The notes: a model not told the origin generated them from the sequence alone. Shown: positions 36,128 through 47,948, counted from the stretch's first letter. The stretch: 64,000 bases of DNA from Microbacterium endophyticum (GCF_011047135.1 NZ_CP049255.1:310001-374000); one strand, 5' to 3'. Numbers and translations: made by a program.

Positions 36128-36800
36128 GGTGTTCTCCCGTCTGGGTACGCACGATTTCGAGCACCGCATCCACGGTCGCAGCGAAATCGAGATCAGTGGA
36201 ATCAACGACGGTCACGCCTTCGGCGGCCGTCAAAAAGTCGGCAACGCGCGCATCAGACGCGTCACGCTGGTGAAGAGCGGCAGCAACGGATGCCGCATCT
36301 TCGCTTGTAAGTTCGGCGCTCCGCCGCGCGGCCCGCACTTCGGGGGCCGCTGTCAGCAGCAGTCGTACCGGAGCATCGGGGGCAACCACCGTCGTGATGT
36401 CACGCCCTTCGACGACGACTCCGGGGGCTGTCGCTTCGCCGATCAGGCGGCGAAAGGCGGCATTCACGCTGTCACGAACGGCCGGTACACGGGCGACAGC
36501 GCTCACTGCGGCTGCCACCCGAGGCTCCCGAATCGCCGACGTGACATCGGTTTCGCCGACCCGCACCCAGTACAGGTCGGGGTCGAGCGAGATGGCATAG
36601 GGAAAAACAGTTGCGGCATCCGCAATCGCCGAAGCATCTGCGGTATCGACGTTCTCATCCAGCGCGTACCAGGCAAGCGCGCGGTAGGCAGCACCGGTGT
36701 CGAGGTATCCGAAGCCGAGCTTTCGAGCCACCTCTTTCGAGACGCTCGACTTACCGCTGCCGGCGGGGCCGTCGATTGCGACGACAATCTGATCAGTCAT
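36117..36800 (-). CDS. cmk: Cytidylate kinase
   Basis: CMP/dCMP kinase of 227 residues. The P-loop [11 protein letters not shown] is at residues 8-18, followed by [14 protein letters not shown] and the NMP-binding [11 protein letters not shown] near residue 127. The ATG at 36800 starts [12 protein letters not shown]; the upstream open frame has no conserved sequence. It overlaps tyrA and der, consistent with the conserved rluB-tyrA-cmk-der run. Confidence 0.96.
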   Translation of the reverse strand: MTDQIVVAIDGPAGSGKSSVSKEVARKLGFGYLDTGAAYRALAWYALDENVDTADASAIADAATVFPYAISLDPDLYWVRVGETDVTSAIREPRVAAAVSAVARVPAVRDSVNAAFRRLIGEATAPGVVVEGRDITTVVAPDAPVRLLLTAAPEVRAARRSAELTSEDAASVAAALHQRDASDARVADFLTAAEGVTVVDSTDLDFAATVDAVLEIVRTQTGEHHGD

Positions 36801-37914
36801 GGAGGCTCGCAATCTTCCAGCCGCGGGCGGCAAGTCCTTCGGTCGCGCGCGTCACGACAGCCGGTTCCACGCTGATCTCAGCGAGGCCGAACTGGGCTCC
36901 CGGCGAGTGTTCGAGGCGCAGATCTTCGACGTTCACATCGAGCTCGCCAAGTTCACCGAACAGACGACCGAGCTGGCCGGCGGTGTCATCCACCATCACG
37001 ACAACGGTTTCAAACCGGCGGTTCTGGCCGTGCTTTCCGGGCAGCCTTTCGACACCCAGATTTCCTTGACGGATGGCGTCGGCGACGGCACGTCGCGCAC
37101 CTGGCTCGTCGGGCGCACGAAGAGCGTCAGCGAGCGTCGACAGGTCGGCAGCGAGTGCGTCGAGCACATCTACGACGGGCGCGGAATTTCCCTCGAGAAT
37201 CTGCACCCAGAGCTCTGGGTCAGAGGCGGCAATGCGAGTCGTGTCGCGAACACCCTGACCTGCGAGCGACAGCGCGTCATCGGGAGCCGTGACAAAGCGT
37301 CCAGCGAGCAGAGAGGCGACAACCTGGGGCACGTGGGAGATGAGCGCCACCGAACGGTCGTGCTCTTCTGGACTCATCTCAACGAGCAGCGCACCGAGGT
37401 CGAGCGCGAGTCCTTCTACGAGCGAAAGGTCGGCGGGTGTCGTCTCTTCATCGCGGCAAACGACCCAGGGCCGTCCGCGGAAGATATCGGCGCGGGCGGC
37501 AATCGCTCCGCCGCGTTCGCGTCCTGCAAGGGGGTGTGAGCCGATGTATCGGGTCACGTCGACACCGTCGTTTCGGAGCTGCTGCAACGGCTCGAGTTTG
37601 ATGCTCGCGACGTCGGTCACAACGGCATCCGGGTATGTCTGAAGTTCACGCGCGATCACGCTTGCCGTCACGTCGGGCGGAACAGCAACCACGATCAGGC
37701 CGGGCTTGTCATCAGGTGTCGCCCGGCGACCTGCGCCGTAGTCGACCGCGAGGCGTAGCTGCGCGGGAGACGCGTCTTCAAGAGCAACCTCGACGTCAAG
37801 CGCGCGAAGTGCGTGACCGATGCTTGATCCGAGGAGCCCAGCACCCACGATGCGAACAAGACCGCTGGTGCGTGCAGCAACGCGAGGGCGTACAGGTACG
37901 TTCTGCTCGCTCAC
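36793..37914 (-). CDS. tyrA: Prephenate dehydrogenase with ACT domain
   Basis: TyrA oxidises prephenate to 4-hydroxyphenylpyruvate for tyrosine synthesis. The NAD-binding [14 protein letters not shown] begins near residue 23, and the substrate-site histidine is in [12 protein letters not shown] near residue 123. The C-terminal ~80 residues form an ACT-type regulatory domain ([20 protein letters not shown]), suggesting tyrosine feedback. It has 373 residues. GTG/ATG at 37914 overlaps the rluB stop. Its position between rluB and cmk is typical of the family. Confidence 0.94.
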   Translation of the reverse strand: MSEQNVPVRPRVAARTSGLVRIVGAGLLGSSIGHALRALDVEVALEDASPAQLRLAVDYGAGRRATPDDKPGLIVVAVPPDVTASVIARELQTYPDAVVTDVASIKLEPLQQLRNDGVDVTRYIGSHPLAGRERGGAIAARADIFRGRPWVVCRDEETTPADLSLVEGLALDLGALLVEMSPEEHDRSVALISHVPQVVASLLAGRFVTAPDDALSLAGQGVRDTTRIAASDPELWVQILEGNSAPVVDVLDALAADLSTLADALRAPDEPGARRAVADAIRQGNLGVERLPGKHGQNRRFETVVVMVDDTAGQLGRLFGELGELDVNVEDLRLEHSPGAQFGLAEISVEPAVVTRATEGLAARGWKIASLHD

Positions 37915-38720
37915 TCGGTCTCCTGGTCCTGCGCTTCCTCCGCGCTCGTGTTGTGGCCGCGAGAAAGTGTCAAAAGCGCGCCCTGTTCAACTGTAGTCAA
38001 TTCGCGGGCGCGCCCTACGGGCAACGACCCGAGGTGCAGCGGACCAAACTGGCGTCGCACCAGGTCAATCACCGGATGCCCCACCTCAGCCATCATGCGA
38101 CGAACGATACGATTGCGGCCCGAGTGCAGGGTCAGCTCCACGAGGCTCGTGGCGTCTTCGCTGTCGCTGCCCGAGACGTCGATGACGCGTGCACGGTCAG
38201 CGGAGATCGGGCCATCTTCCAGCTCAATCCCCCGAGTGAGGGTTGCAACCGTCTGGCCGGTGACTTTTCCGCGCACCTTGGCGATGTAGACCTTGGTCAC
38301 GCCGAAGGACGGGTGGGCGAGCACGTGCGCGAGTGCGCCGTCATTGGTGAGCAGTAAGAGACCGCTGGTCTCGGCATCCAATCGGCCCACGTTGAAGAGG
38401 CGCTCTTCCCAGTCCTGCGTGAAGCGACGAAGATCGGGGCGACTATGTTCGTCTTTCATCGTGCTGACAACGCCAGTGGGCTTGTTCAAGACGACATAGC
38501 GCTTGCTGGCGTCGAGCTGAATCGCAGTGCCGTCGACATCGACGAGATCAGTCTCAGGATCGATGCGCCGGCCGAGCTCCGTGACGACCTCGCCGTTCAC
38601 TCGTACCCGACCGTCGACGATGTAGTTCTCGGCGACACGGCGCGATGCAACGCCCGCACCAGAGAGCACCTTTTGTAGGCGCACACCGTCGGTGCTGCGT
38701 TCGGGAGTGAGGTCTGTCAT
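37911..38720 (-). CDS. rluB: 23S rRNA pseudouridine synthase (RluB family)
   Basis: An S4 domain (VRLQKVLSGAGVASRR, residues ~12-60) precedes an RsuA/RluB-type catalytic domain with the Asp-containing NVGRLDAETSGLLLLTNDG near residue 108. The family modifies uridines in 23S rRNA near the peptidyl-transferase centre. At 269 residues the length is normal. Overlaps scpB and tyrA at both ends. Confidence 0.94.
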   Translation of the reverse strand: MTDLTPERSTDGVRLQKVLSGAGVASRRVAENYIVDGRVRVNGEVVTELGRRIDPETDLVDVDGTAIQLDASKRYVVLNKPTGVVSTMKDEHSRPDLRRFTQDWEERLFNVGRLDAETSGLLLLTNDGALAHVLAHPSFGVTKVYIAKVRGKVTGQTVATLTRGIELEDGPISADRARVIDVSGSDSEDATSLVELTLHSGRNRIVRRMMAEVGHPVIDLVRRQFGPLHLGSLPVGRARELTTVEQGALLTLSRGHNTSAEEAQDQETE

Positions 38721-39277
38721 CGAATAACTTCCTGGTCAAATCCGTCAGCGCCATCAGACAGCAGCGGAGAAATGGGGGGCAGCTCGTCAAGCGAGTTGAT
38801 GCCGAGATTCACGAGCAGCGCATCGGATGTGCCGTAAAGAATCGCGCCGGTTTCAGAATCGGTCGCAACCTCGGTGATGAGCCCGCGTGCTACCAGCGTA
38901 CGCACTACAGAATCCACGTTCACTGCACGGATCGAAGCTACCTGCCCGCGAGAGACGGGTTGCTTGTACGCAATCACGGCAAGAGTCTCAAGCGCCGCCT
39001 GCGAAAGACGCGACGGCGACTGCGACGAAACGAATTCTGCGACCACCGGATCGAACTCGGCGCGCACGTAGAGGCGCCAGCCGCCACCAACTTCGCGAAG
39101 CTCAAATCCGCGCCGCCGGCCGCCACGCTCACCGTCGTAATCGGCGACGAGTTCTTCGATCGCCTGTCGCACCGCGGGCACGGGGGCCGCGATGGCGGTC
39201 GCAAGACTCACGAGGCTCTGTGGTTCATCGACCACGAGAAGGATCGCTTCGAGTCGGCCTGCAACATCATCGGTCAT
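38717..39277 (-). CDS. scpB: Segregation and condensation protein B
   Basis: ScpB, the kite-type winged-helix subunit of the SMC condensin. LSQAALETLAVIAYKQPVSR near residue 94 is the family landmark, followed by IRAVNVDSVVRTLVARGLI. It has 186 residues. It overlaps the scpA stop by 11 bases and rluB at the other end. Confidence 0.95.
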   Translation of the reverse strand: MTDDVAGRLEAILLVVDEPQSLVSLATAIAAPVPAVRQAIEELVADYDGERGGRRRGFELREVGGGWRLYVRAEFDPVVAEFVSSQSPSRLSQAALETLAVIAYKQPVSRGQVASIRAVNVDSVVRTLVARGLITEVATDSETGAILYGTSDALLVNLGINSLDELPPISPLLSDGADGFDQEVIR

Positions 39278-40091
39278 AATCTGCTCCCAGCGAGGCGAGG
39301 TTTTCGTCGGACCAGCGTTCTGCTGTCCAGCGCAAAGTCAGTTCGCCGAGCGGCTCGAGCTGCTCGAACGTCAAGGCTGCATGGCGATAAAGCTCGAGCA
39401 CCGATAAGAACCTGGCCACGACCACGCCGGGCATTGATACGCCGGCGATCAGTTCACGAAAACTCACGGTGCCGGCATTTCGAAGAAACGTCACGACAAT
39501 CGCTGCCTGCTCGCGAATACTCACGAGTGGGGCGTGAAGGTGGTCGAGCCCAACGATCGGAATCTCTTTCGGTGTCATCGCAAAGAGAGCAAGCGCGGCG
39601 AAGTCCCCCGCAGAGAGGGTCCAGACGAGCTCCGGGGTTGCTCGGCGGTATTTCTCTTCCAACCGCACCGAACGGGTGTGGCGGGCGTCTTCCCTCTGGA
39701 GCTTCTCCGCAAACCACGTCGATACGTCTTTGAAGGCTCGGTATTGCAGCAACCGCGCAAACAAGAGGTCGCGCGCTTCGAGTAGCGCGACCGACTCAGC
39801 ATCGACAAACTCGCCCTGCGGCAGGAGCCCGGCGACTTTCATGTCGAGCAGCGTTGCCGCAACCACGAGAAAGCCGGATGCCTGTTCCATCTCTTCATCG
39901 GGATCCAGCGCCCGAAGATACGAAATGAACTCATCGGTCACCGTGCTGAGGGCAACCTCCGTGATATCGAGTTCGTGCTTTGAAATCAGCGTGAGCAAGA
40001 GGTCGAATGGACCATCAAACACGCCGAGCGATACGCGGAATCCTTCGGCTGTGGCTTCTGTTCCCGAATCGGGATCAGGCGACAGCGCCAC
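39267..40091 (-). CDS. scpA: Segregation and condensation protein A
   Basis: ScpA, the kleisin of bacterial condensin. The N-terminal helix bundle that binds SMC is seen in VFDGPFDLLLTLISKHELDI near residue 22, and the C-terminal winged helix near FLSVLELYRHAALTFEQLEP. I chose GTG 40091 (274 residues), because the open frame upstream lies inside parA. It overlaps parA by 17 bases and scpB by 11. Confidence 0.94.
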   Translation of the reverse strand: MALSPDPDSGTEATAEGFRVSLGVFDGPFDLLLTLISKHELDITEVALSTVTDEFISYLRALDPDEEMEQASGFLVVAATLLDMKVAGLLPQGEFVDAESVALLEARDLLFARLLQYRAFKDVSTWFAEKLQREDARHTRSVRLEEKYRRATPELVWTLSAGDFAALALFAMTPKEIPIVGLDHLHAPLVSIREQAAIVVTFLRNAGTVSFRELIAGVSMPGVVVARFLSVLELYRHAALTFEQLEPLGELTLRWTAERWSDENLASLGADYDR

Positions 40092-40968
40092 GGGCCACCA
40101 GCTCCCGCGCCAGACGCAGGTACGCCTGCGCTGCGGGGTGCTCCGGAGCAAACTCGGTAATCGGCACACCGGCAACCGAGGCATCCGGAAACTTCACGGT
40201 GCGTCCGATCACGGTTTCAAGCACGTCATCGCCGAAGGCGTCGACGACCCGTTCGAGAACTTCACGCGAGTGGAGCGTGCGCGGGTCGTACATCGTCGCG
40301 ACAACACCGTCGAGCGTGATCGAGGGGTTGAGGCGATCGCGCACCTTGTCGATCGTCTCAATCAGCAGCGCAACCCCACGGAGCGCAAAGAACTCGCACT
40401 CCAGAGGGATGAGCACACCATGACTTGCCGTCAACGCATTGACGGTGAGAAGGCCAAGCGACGGCTGGCAGTCGATGAGGATGACGTCATAGTCACCAGC
40501 GACTTTCCGGAGCACACGCGAGAGAATTGTCTCGCGTGCGACCTCATTGACGAGGTGCACTTCAGCGGCAGACAGATCGATGTTGGCCGGCATGATGTCG
40601 AGGCCAGGTACTGACGTCTGCACAATCACATCTTGCGGATCGCGCTTCGTGTCGAGCAGCAGATCGTAAATGGTCGGCATGTCATGGGTATCGATGCCGA
40701 GCCCTGCTGAAAGCGCACCCTGCGGGTCGAAGTCGATCGTCAAGACACGGCGACCATACTCGGCAAGAGCTGCGGCAAGGTTGATGGTCGTCGTCGTTTT
40801 ACCGACGCCACCCTTTTGATTGCAAAGCGCAATGATGCGCGCGGGCCCATGTGAATCGAGTGCGGGCGGAGTCGCAAAACCCCGATAGGGGCGACCCGTC
40901 GCTCCCAGAGTGGCTGTCTCGCCCTTCTTCGGCGACTTAGCCGTGGACTTTGCTGCGCTGCCCGTCAC
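40075..40968 (-). CDS. ParA-family chromosome partitioning ATPase
   Basis: A Soj/ParA-type ATPase with the deviant Walker A QKGGVGKTTT near residue 50, DFDPQGALSAGLGI near residue 78 and the Walker B IDCQPSLGLLTVNAL near residue 163. GTG 40968 has AGGAG five bases upstream and gives 297 residues with a Lys-rich N-terminal tail. No parB neighbour: this is the second ParA, conserved beside scpAB in Actinobacteria, not the oriC-linked copy. Confidence 0.92.
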   Translation of the reverse strand: MTGSAAKSTAKSPKKGETATLGATGRPYRGFATPPALDSHGPARIIALCNQKGGVGKTTTTINLAAALAEYGRRVLTIDFDPQGALSAGLGIDTHDMPTIYDLLLDTKRDPQDVIVQTSVPGLDIMPANIDLSAAEVHLVNEVARETILSRVLRKVAGDYDVILIDCQPSLGLLTVNALTASHGVLIPLECEFFALRGVALLIETIDKVRDRLNPSITLDGVVATMYDPRTLHSREVLERVVDAFGDDVLETVIGRTVKFPDASVAGVPITEFAPEHPAAQAYLRLARELVARGAVA

Positions 40969-41058
40969 CGTTCTCCTGCTCTCACGTACACGATCTTTTG
41001 ATTCTACCGGCGCATAGGCTTTCGCAATACCTGGGCACACCGAGCGCGCTCAGACGAG

Positions 41059-41961
41059 CTAGAGGGCGCGAGGGTGAGACGTCGCGTAAACGTCGCGCAG
41101 GGCGTCGATCGACACGTGCGTGTAAATCTGCGTCGTTGCCACAGACGCGTGGCCGAGAAGCTCTTGCACCACACGCACGTCGGCTCCCCCCTGCAGCAGG
41201 TGGGTCGCAAACGAGTGCCGAAACGTGTGGGGAGATACGTGGGCCGAGAGGCCGGCGGTTTCAGCTGCAGCCTGGATGATAAGCCACACGCTCTGTCGCG
41301 AAAGAGGTGCACCCCGCACGCCAAGAAACAGGCGCGGCGTGCCCTTTCCCCGGCGCGCAAGCTCAGGGCGAGCACGAGTGAGGTACGCGTCGAGGGCAGT
41401 TCGAGCAAATGAGCCAACCGGCACCATGCGCTCTTTCGAGCCCTTACCGCGCACCCGAACAATGTCGGCGTCAGTGAGGTCATCAACGTCGAGCTGTACG
41501 AGCTCCGACACGCGAGCACCCGTCGCGTAGAGCATCTCCAAGAGAGCCCGGTCGCGGACGCCCGAAATGTTTGACACATCGGGGGCAGCAAGCAGTGCTT
41601 CGATCTGCTCGATCGTCAGCGCTTTCGGCAGTCGCTTCGGCTGTACCGGCGGCCGGAGCTTTCCCGTGGGGTCAGCCACCGCGGATCCTTCGGCACTCAG
41701 AAAGCGATGAAAGTTCCGCACCGACGATTGCAACCGCGCAAGACTCGAGGCCGCGGGCGGCGGCTCGGTATTCGCTCGCTCGGCCACGAAATCTGCGACG
41801 ATCGCCGGGGTGACGGCATCCGAGTCTGCAATGTCGAGCGTCGTCAGCCACGACGTGTACACATCAAGGTCGCGACGATAGGCCGCGACCGTATGGTCCG
41901 ACAGGCCTCGCTCAATCGCGACATGTCGCAGGTACGTATCGACAGCGCGATCGAGGTTCAT
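41059..41961 (-). CDS. xerD: Site-specific tyrosine recombinase XerD
   Basis: The chromosome-dimer resolving recombinase. The catalytic residues are in order: Arg in ATGARVSELV, HTFRHSF, and Tyr in TTQIYTHVS close to the C-terminus. The N-terminal SAM-like domain begins DRAVDTYLRHVAIERGLSDH. It has 300 residues from ATG 41961, one base after the preceding stop; GTG 41982 is an alternative. It belongs to the conserved housekeeping cluster and is not the integrase of the nearby island. Confidence 0.94.
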   Translation of the reverse strand: MNLDRAVDTYLRHVAIERGLSDHTVAAYRRDLDVYTSWLTTLDIADSDAVTPAIVADFVAERANTEPPPAASSLARLQSSVRNFHRFLSAEGSAVADPTGKLRPPVQPKRLPKALTIEQIEALLAAPDVSNISGVRDRALLEMLYATGARVSELVQLDVDDLTDADIVRVRGKGSKERMVPVGSFARTALDAYLTRARPELARRGKGTPRLFLGVRGAPLSRQSVWLIIQAAAETAGLSAHVSPHTFRHSFATHLLQGGADVRVVQELLGHASVATTQIYTHVSIDALRDVYATSHPRAL

Positions 41962-41962
41962 G

Positions 41963-42547
41963 TCAGGATGCGGATGCTCCACGTCGCAAGCGTTCGGATG
42001 CCGCCAGCACGCCGACGCTCAGAATGCCATTTCGCATACGACCCGCGAGCACAGCAGAAACCGCCTCGTCGAGCGGCACCCACTCGGTGCGGATGTCGGC
42101 TTCCTCTTCGTCGCGGTCGAACGTCTCCTCAGTGGCGCTGAGTCCACGCGCCAAGAACACATGAATGACCTCGTCGTTGCCGCCGGGCGTTGTGAACACA
42201 CTCACGAGTGGTTCCCACTCGCGTGCGACAACATCAACCTCTTCGGCGAGCTCGCGCTTGGCAGCTTCCATCGGAGGCTCACCTTCGACGTCGAGCAGTC
42301 CCGCGGGAATCTCCCAATCGCGGGTACGAATGGGGTGCCGATACTGCTGAATCAGCAGCACACGGTTTTCGTCGTCGAGCGCCACGACTGCGGCAGCGCC
42401 CGGGTGGTCGACGAACTGTCGCTCGAGCTCAGCACCGTTGTACCGGAACTTCTCACTTCGCACGTCCCACACGCGTCCCTCGTACACGAGCTCCGAGGCG
42501 ACGATATCGGGCGTGACGTTTTCGTCGTGCAGATCAGCAGAAGACAT
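41963..42547 (-). CDS. NUDIX hydrolase (ADP-ribose pyrophosphatase-like)
   Basis: A 194-residue NUDIX protein. The box lies in EIPAGLLDVEGEPPMEAAKR followed by ELAEEVDV, near residues 76-104, where the usual EEAG is EEVD. The conserved place between pyrG and xerD is shared with Rv1700-type ADP-ribose pyrophosphatases. It hydrolyses ADP-ribose or a similar nucleoside diphosphate by family inference. Confidence 0.92.
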   Translation of the reverse strand: MSSADLHDENVTPDIVASELVYEGRVWDVRSEKFRYNGAELERQFVDHPGAAAVVALDDENRVLLIQQYRHPIRTRDWEIPAGLLDVEGEPPMEAAKRELAEEVDVVAREWEPLVSVFTTPGGNDEVIHVFLARGLSATEETFDRDEEEADIRTEWVPLDEAVSAVLAGRMRNGILSVGVLAASERLRRGASAS

Positions 42548-42550
42548 CGA

Positions 42551-44248
<1,698 letters not shown>

Positions 44249-44264
44249 CTATGCTATCAGCCCG

Positions 44265-45977
44265 TTATCGACTTGTGCTCGCCGACGATGAAGAAGCTGC
44301 CCCGAGGGCCAGAAGTTCACGCGCGTGAGTGAGAGCCGCTTCAGAGTCGTCGAGGCCTGACAGCAGTCGCGCCATTTCAGCTTCTCGGTCTCGGCCGTCA
44401 AGGCGTCGGACGCTGGATTCCGTCACGGTACCGTCGCTCGCTTTCACGACGCCGAGGTGGTTTCCCGCAAACGCCGCAACCTGGGCAAGGTGCGTCACAG
44501 CAATGACCTGTGCTGATTCTGCGAGCTTCGCGAGTCTCCGCCCGACTTCGATAGCCGCTGCCCCGCCGATACCAGCATCGACCTCATCGAACACGAAGGT
44601 CGGAACGGGGTCTGTGCCCGCGATGACGACTTCGATCGCGAGCATGACGCGACTGAGCTCTCCACCTGATGCGCTGCGAGCGACGGGGCGTGGGTCAGCG
44701 CCCGGGTGCGGCGCCAAGAGCAGTGCAACCTCATCGCGGCCTGTCGTGGTAGGTGCCGCCTCAGAAACTTCGACAACGACGCGTGCGTCCGGCAGCGCGA
44801 GGGCATGGAGCTCTTCAGTGACAGCGTCGGCAAGTCGCATCGCCGCATCCCGTCGATGCGCAGACAGTGCGCTGGCTGCCGAATCGAGGGCAGCGGATGC
44901 AGTTTCGCGCTCTGCCTCGAGCCGCGCGACCCTGTCATCGTCATCGTCGAGCTCGGTGAGGCGCGCCGATCCCTTCGCGAGCATCTCGATCGCCGCATCA
45001 ATCGATCCGTGAGTGCGAACCAGTTCCCCGAGTACAGCGCGTCTTTCTTCAAGAGCGGCAAGTTCTGCCGGGGCCGCGTCGTCAAGATCTGCGAGGTAGC
45101 CAGCAAGCGTTGCCGCAAGATCGGTGGCGCGATATCCGAGGTCTGCCGCGGCCGCACCGGCTTCGGTGAGAATCGGATCATCAGCGCGTTCGAGGGTTCG
45201 GCGCACTTCAGCCAGAATCGTCACGACATCGGGCGAACCATCTTCGTTTGCCAGCATGGCGTGAGCTGTCGCGGCAGAGATTCGGAGCTCTTCCGCGTTC
45301 GCCAGTCGCTGTGCGCGCTCGGCCAACTCCGTGTCTTCTCCCGGCTGCGGATTGACCTGCTCGATTTCGGCGATCTGGGCTCGCAAGAGTGCAGCCTCTT
45401 CTGAGCGAGTCCCCCGATACGTCACGAGCGCGTCGAGTTCGTCGTCGATCTGCCGGTGGCGCGTGAAAGCGTCACGGTATTCACGGAGCGCCTCGGTAAC
45501 CACTTCGCCGGCGAAGCGATCAAGGGCATCCCGCTGGGCGCTGGATGAGCGAAGCCGCAGTTGATCGGACTGCCCGTGCACGACAACGAGCTGATCGGCG
45601 AGCTCGGAGAGCACTCCTACCGGCACAACCCGACCGCCGACGCTCGCCCTACTGCGACCCTCGCGAGAAAGAGTGCGTGCCATCAGCAGCTCCGCACGCC
45701 CGTCACCCAACGCTTCGACATCACCGCCGGCGTCGCGGACGCGGTCCGCCACTGGGCCAGTCTCCGACACGAGCCAGGCACCGTCAACGGAGGCTTGCGC
45801 GGCTCCCGCACGTACAGCGCTCGAGTCAGCCCGATTACCGAGCAGTAGACCGAGGCCGCTCACGACCATAGTTTTACCAGCACCGGTCTCGCCGGTGATC
45901 GCGGTGAAACCGCGACCAATGGGCAACGTCGCGTCTGCGATCACGCCGAGGTCACGCAACCGCAGTTCTTCGATCAC
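44265..45977 (-). CDS. recN: DNA repair protein RecN
   Basis: An SMC-like ATPase for double-strand break repair. Walker A GETGAGKT is near residue 30, the signature ASGGELSRVMLAIE near residue 440 and Walker B TFVFDEVDAGIGG near residue 465, with a coiled coil between. It has 570 residues. The ATG overlaps the nadK stop. The conserved neighbour steA/ctpB pair found in mycobacteria between recN and pyrG is absent here. Confidence 0.96.
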   Translation of the reverse strand: MIEELRLRDLGVIADATLPIGRGFTAITGETGAGKTMVVSGLGLLLGNRADSSAVRAGAAQASVDGAWLVSETGPVADRVRDAGGDVEALGDGRAELLMARTLSREGRSRASVGGRVVPVGVLSELADQLVVVHGQSDQLRLRSSSAQRDALDRFAGEVVTEALREYRDAFTRHRQIDDELDALVTYRGTRSEEAALLRAQIAEIEQVNPQPGEDTELAERAQRLANAEELRISAATAHAMLANEDGSPDVVTILAEVRRTLERADDPILTEAGAAAADLGYRATDLAATLAGYLADLDDAAPAELAALEERRAVLGELVRTHGSIDAAIEMLAKGSARLTELDDDDDRVARLEAERETASAALDSAASALSAHRRDAAMRLADAVTEELHALALPDARVVVEVSEAAPTTTGRDEVALLLAPHPGADPRPVARSASGGELSRVMLAIEVVIAGTDPVPTFVFDEVDAGIGGAAAIEVGRRLAKLAESAQVIAVTHLAQVAAFAGNHLGVVKASDGTVTESSVRRLDGRDREAEMARLLSGLDDSEAALTHARELLALGAASSSSASTSR

Positions 45978-46897
45978 GAAGCGTCTCCGTCTGGTCCGCG
46001 CCAGCCCGTCACCGGCAGGTGGAACTTTCGAACGAGCCGGTCAGTAAACGATGCTGGATGCAGGCGAGCTAGCCGTACCGGACGGCTCGACTGACGCACA
46101 ACGACGCGCGCACCCGGCGGGAGCTCGTGTGATCGGCGCCCATCACACCACAAAATCCCGGTGCCGTTCGTGCGCTGCAGCAGCTCGATGGCTATTCGCG
46201 CATCAGGGTTAATGACGAGGGGCTTCGCGAAAAGCGCGTGCGCTGACAGCGGTACGACCGCAATCGCTTGCACACCCGGCCAAATGACGGGGCCACCCGC
46301 TGAGAAGTTATAGGCCGTCGAACCGGTCGGAGTCGATACGACGATGCCGTCACATCCGAACGCGGTCAGTGGGCGTTCGTCGACCTCGACAACGACTTCC
46401 AGCATCCGTTCGCGTGACGCCTTTTCGACCGTTGCTTCGTTGAGCGCCCACGTCTCGTAGGTAACGTCGCCCGACGAGTCCTTGACTTGCACTGCGAGGG
46501 CGAGTCGTTCCTCGACGCGGTAATCGCGCGCGATGACACGTGCGACGGCGTCGTCCATATCGTCGCGTTCGATTTCTGCCAGAAAACCGACGTGTCCCAT
46601 ATTGATGCCGAGCACTGGTGCACTGACATCACGAACCAGCTCAGCAGCACGCAGTATTGTGCCGTCGCCCCCGAGCACAATCGCGAGCTCGATATCCGCG
46701 ATATTCACGTCACGGCCAAGAATTGCAGGGTCGGTGTACTCGGGAAGTGCCGCAATCAGATCATCGCGATCGTCCGCCACAAAGACCGGACGCGCGCCAG
46801 CTGCGCTCAGCGCAGATGCTACCCGGACGGCTGCTAAAACGGTCTCCTCGCGCAGGGCGTGCGCGACAACCAAAATGTTGCGTACGGTCTCTGTCAT
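45974..46897 (-). CDS. nadK: NAD kinase
   Basis: Phosphorylates NAD to NADP. GGDGTILRAAE near residue 76 and the second conserved block CDGIVVSTPTGSTAYNFSAG near residue 180 are present. The ATG at 46897 makes an ATGA overlap with the tlyA stop, giving 307 residues; the open frame upstream is inside tlyA. Standard position between tlyA and recN. Confidence 0.96.
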   Translation of the reverse strand: MTETVRNILVVAHALREETVLAAVRVASALSAAGARPVFVADDRDDLIAALPEYTDPAILGRDVNIADIELAIVLGGDGTILRAAELVRDVSAPVLGINMGHVGFLAEIERDDMDDAVARVIARDYRVEERLALAVQVKDSSGDVTYETWALNEATVEKASRERMLEVVVEVDERPLTAFGCDGIVVSTPTGSTAYNFSAGGPVIWPGVQAIAVVPLSAHALFAKPLVINPDARIAIELLQRTNGTGILWCDGRRSHELPPGARVVVRQSSRPVRLARLHPASFTDRLVRKFHLPVTGWRGPDGDAS

Positions 46898-47694
46898 CGA
46901 CTTCCTGTCAGTTCGGTCACCGTGCGTATCCATTCTGTCGGATTCCCATCCGTTCCAGGTTTCAGGTGCACCACAAACTCCCGATTACCGTGGGTTCCCA
47001 CAATCGGTGAAGAGATGACACCGTGAGTGGATAGACCGAGATCCCATGCTGCCCACAGCACCGTCGTCACCGCATCAGCCCGTACCGCGGGAGAGGTCAC
47101 AAGGCCTCCCTTTACCGCTGTGCGCCCGGCTTCGAACTGCGGTTTCACTAGCAAGATGGCATCACCGTTGACAGCCATCACGTCTTTCAAAGCCGATAAC
47201 ACGTGCGTGAGCGAAATAAAGGAAAGGTCGGCGGTCACAAGATCGGGCACATCGTCTATTCCTGAGATACCCGCAAGCGACTCAGGTGTCATGTAGCGCA
47301 CGTTGTAACCTTCGACGACGCTCACGCCCGAGTCTGCAGCGATGACAGGATCGATCTGGTCATGGCCGACGTCAGCCGCGATCACTCGGGCCGCCCCGCG
47401 CTCACGCAGCACTTGCGTAAAACCGCCTGTTGAGGCGCCAAGATCAAGCGCCACACGACCTTGAGGATCGACGCCGAACGAATCGAGCGCGGCAATGAGC
47501 TTATGAGCCGCGCGGCTCACGTAGTGATCGGATGCCGCGACCTCGAGCACTGCATCTTCGGACACGCGCGCTGAAGCTTTCACGACGGTGACTCCGTCGA
47601 CGGAAACGAGCCCCGACGCAATGAGCGTCGCAGCTTGAGTTCGTGAACGCGCCAGGCCCGAAGCGGCCAGCGCCGCATCGAGACGCATCGTCAC
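46894..47694 (-). CDS. tlyA: TlyA-family rRNA 2'-O-methyltransferase
   Basis: An N-terminal S4 domain (RLDAALAASGLARSRTQAA) is followed by an FtsJ-like SAM methyltransferase with DLGASTGGFTQVLRERGA near residue 85. TlyA methylates 16S and 23S rRNA and affects capreomycin susceptibility in mycobacteria. It is 266 residues from GTG 47694, or 264 from ATG 47688. It overlaps the small upstream gene and nadK. Confidence 0.95.
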   Translation of the reverse strand: MTMRLDAALAASGLARSRTQAATLIASGLVSVDGVTVVKASARVSEDAVLEVAASDHYVSRAAHKLIAALDSFGVDPQGRVALDLGASTGGFTQVLRERGAARVIAADVGHDQIDPVIAADSGVSVVEGYNVRYMTPESLAGISGIDDVPDLVTADLSFISLTHVLSALKDVMAVNGDAILLVKPQFEAGRTAVKGGLVTSPAVRADAVTTVLWAAWDLGLSTHGVISSPIVGTHGNREFVVHLKPGTDGNPTEWIRTVTELTGSR

Positions 47695-47855
47695 GATGAG
47701 CGGTTCTCGCCCGGGTTCGACTCCAGCCGACGAGCAAGATCGTCATGCAAGGACGCATACGACGATGCCCTGTCCCGCAGGGGCTGCTGCTCGATCACCT
47801 CAAGCGCAGAGAGCAAGTCTTCGGATACGACTACTGCATCCTCAACGTTCGACAT
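47691..47855 (-). CDS. Small conserved hypothetical protein upstream of tlyA
   Basis: A 54-residue acidic helical protein (starts MSNVEDAVVVSEDLLSALE), whose stop overlaps the tlyA start. Short proteins of this kind occur at this place in related Actinobacteria, but no function is known to me. ATG 47855 is preferred; the frame could start 12 codons earlier. It is probably the first gene of the long minus-strand cluster. Confidence 0.7.
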   Translation of the reverse strand: MSNVEDAVVVSEDLLSALEVIEQQPLRDRASSYASLHDDLARRLESNPGENRSS

Positions 47856-47914
47856 ATGCCCAGGATACGTGGCAAAACCGGATGCCGCCACGCGTGAAAA
47901 GGTCCAGTAAATGC

Positions 47915-47948
47915 GAAAAGGGCCACCCAGCGTTGGGTGGCCCTTTTC
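47915..47948 (-). terminator. rRNA operon terminator
   Basis: AAAAGGGCCACCCA and TGGGTGGCCCTTTT form a perfect 14-bp stem with a short loop, nine bases beyond the 5S 3' end. The U-tract on the minus strand follows the stem, so it terminates the rrn transcript before the tlyA cluster. Confidence 0.92.

Noticed and set aside
41059..41961. XerD as the integrase of the tRNA-Pro island
   Set aside because: It lies in the conserved pyrG-nudix-xerD-parA-scpA cluster 13 kb away and reads as the housekeeping dimer-resolution enzyme.
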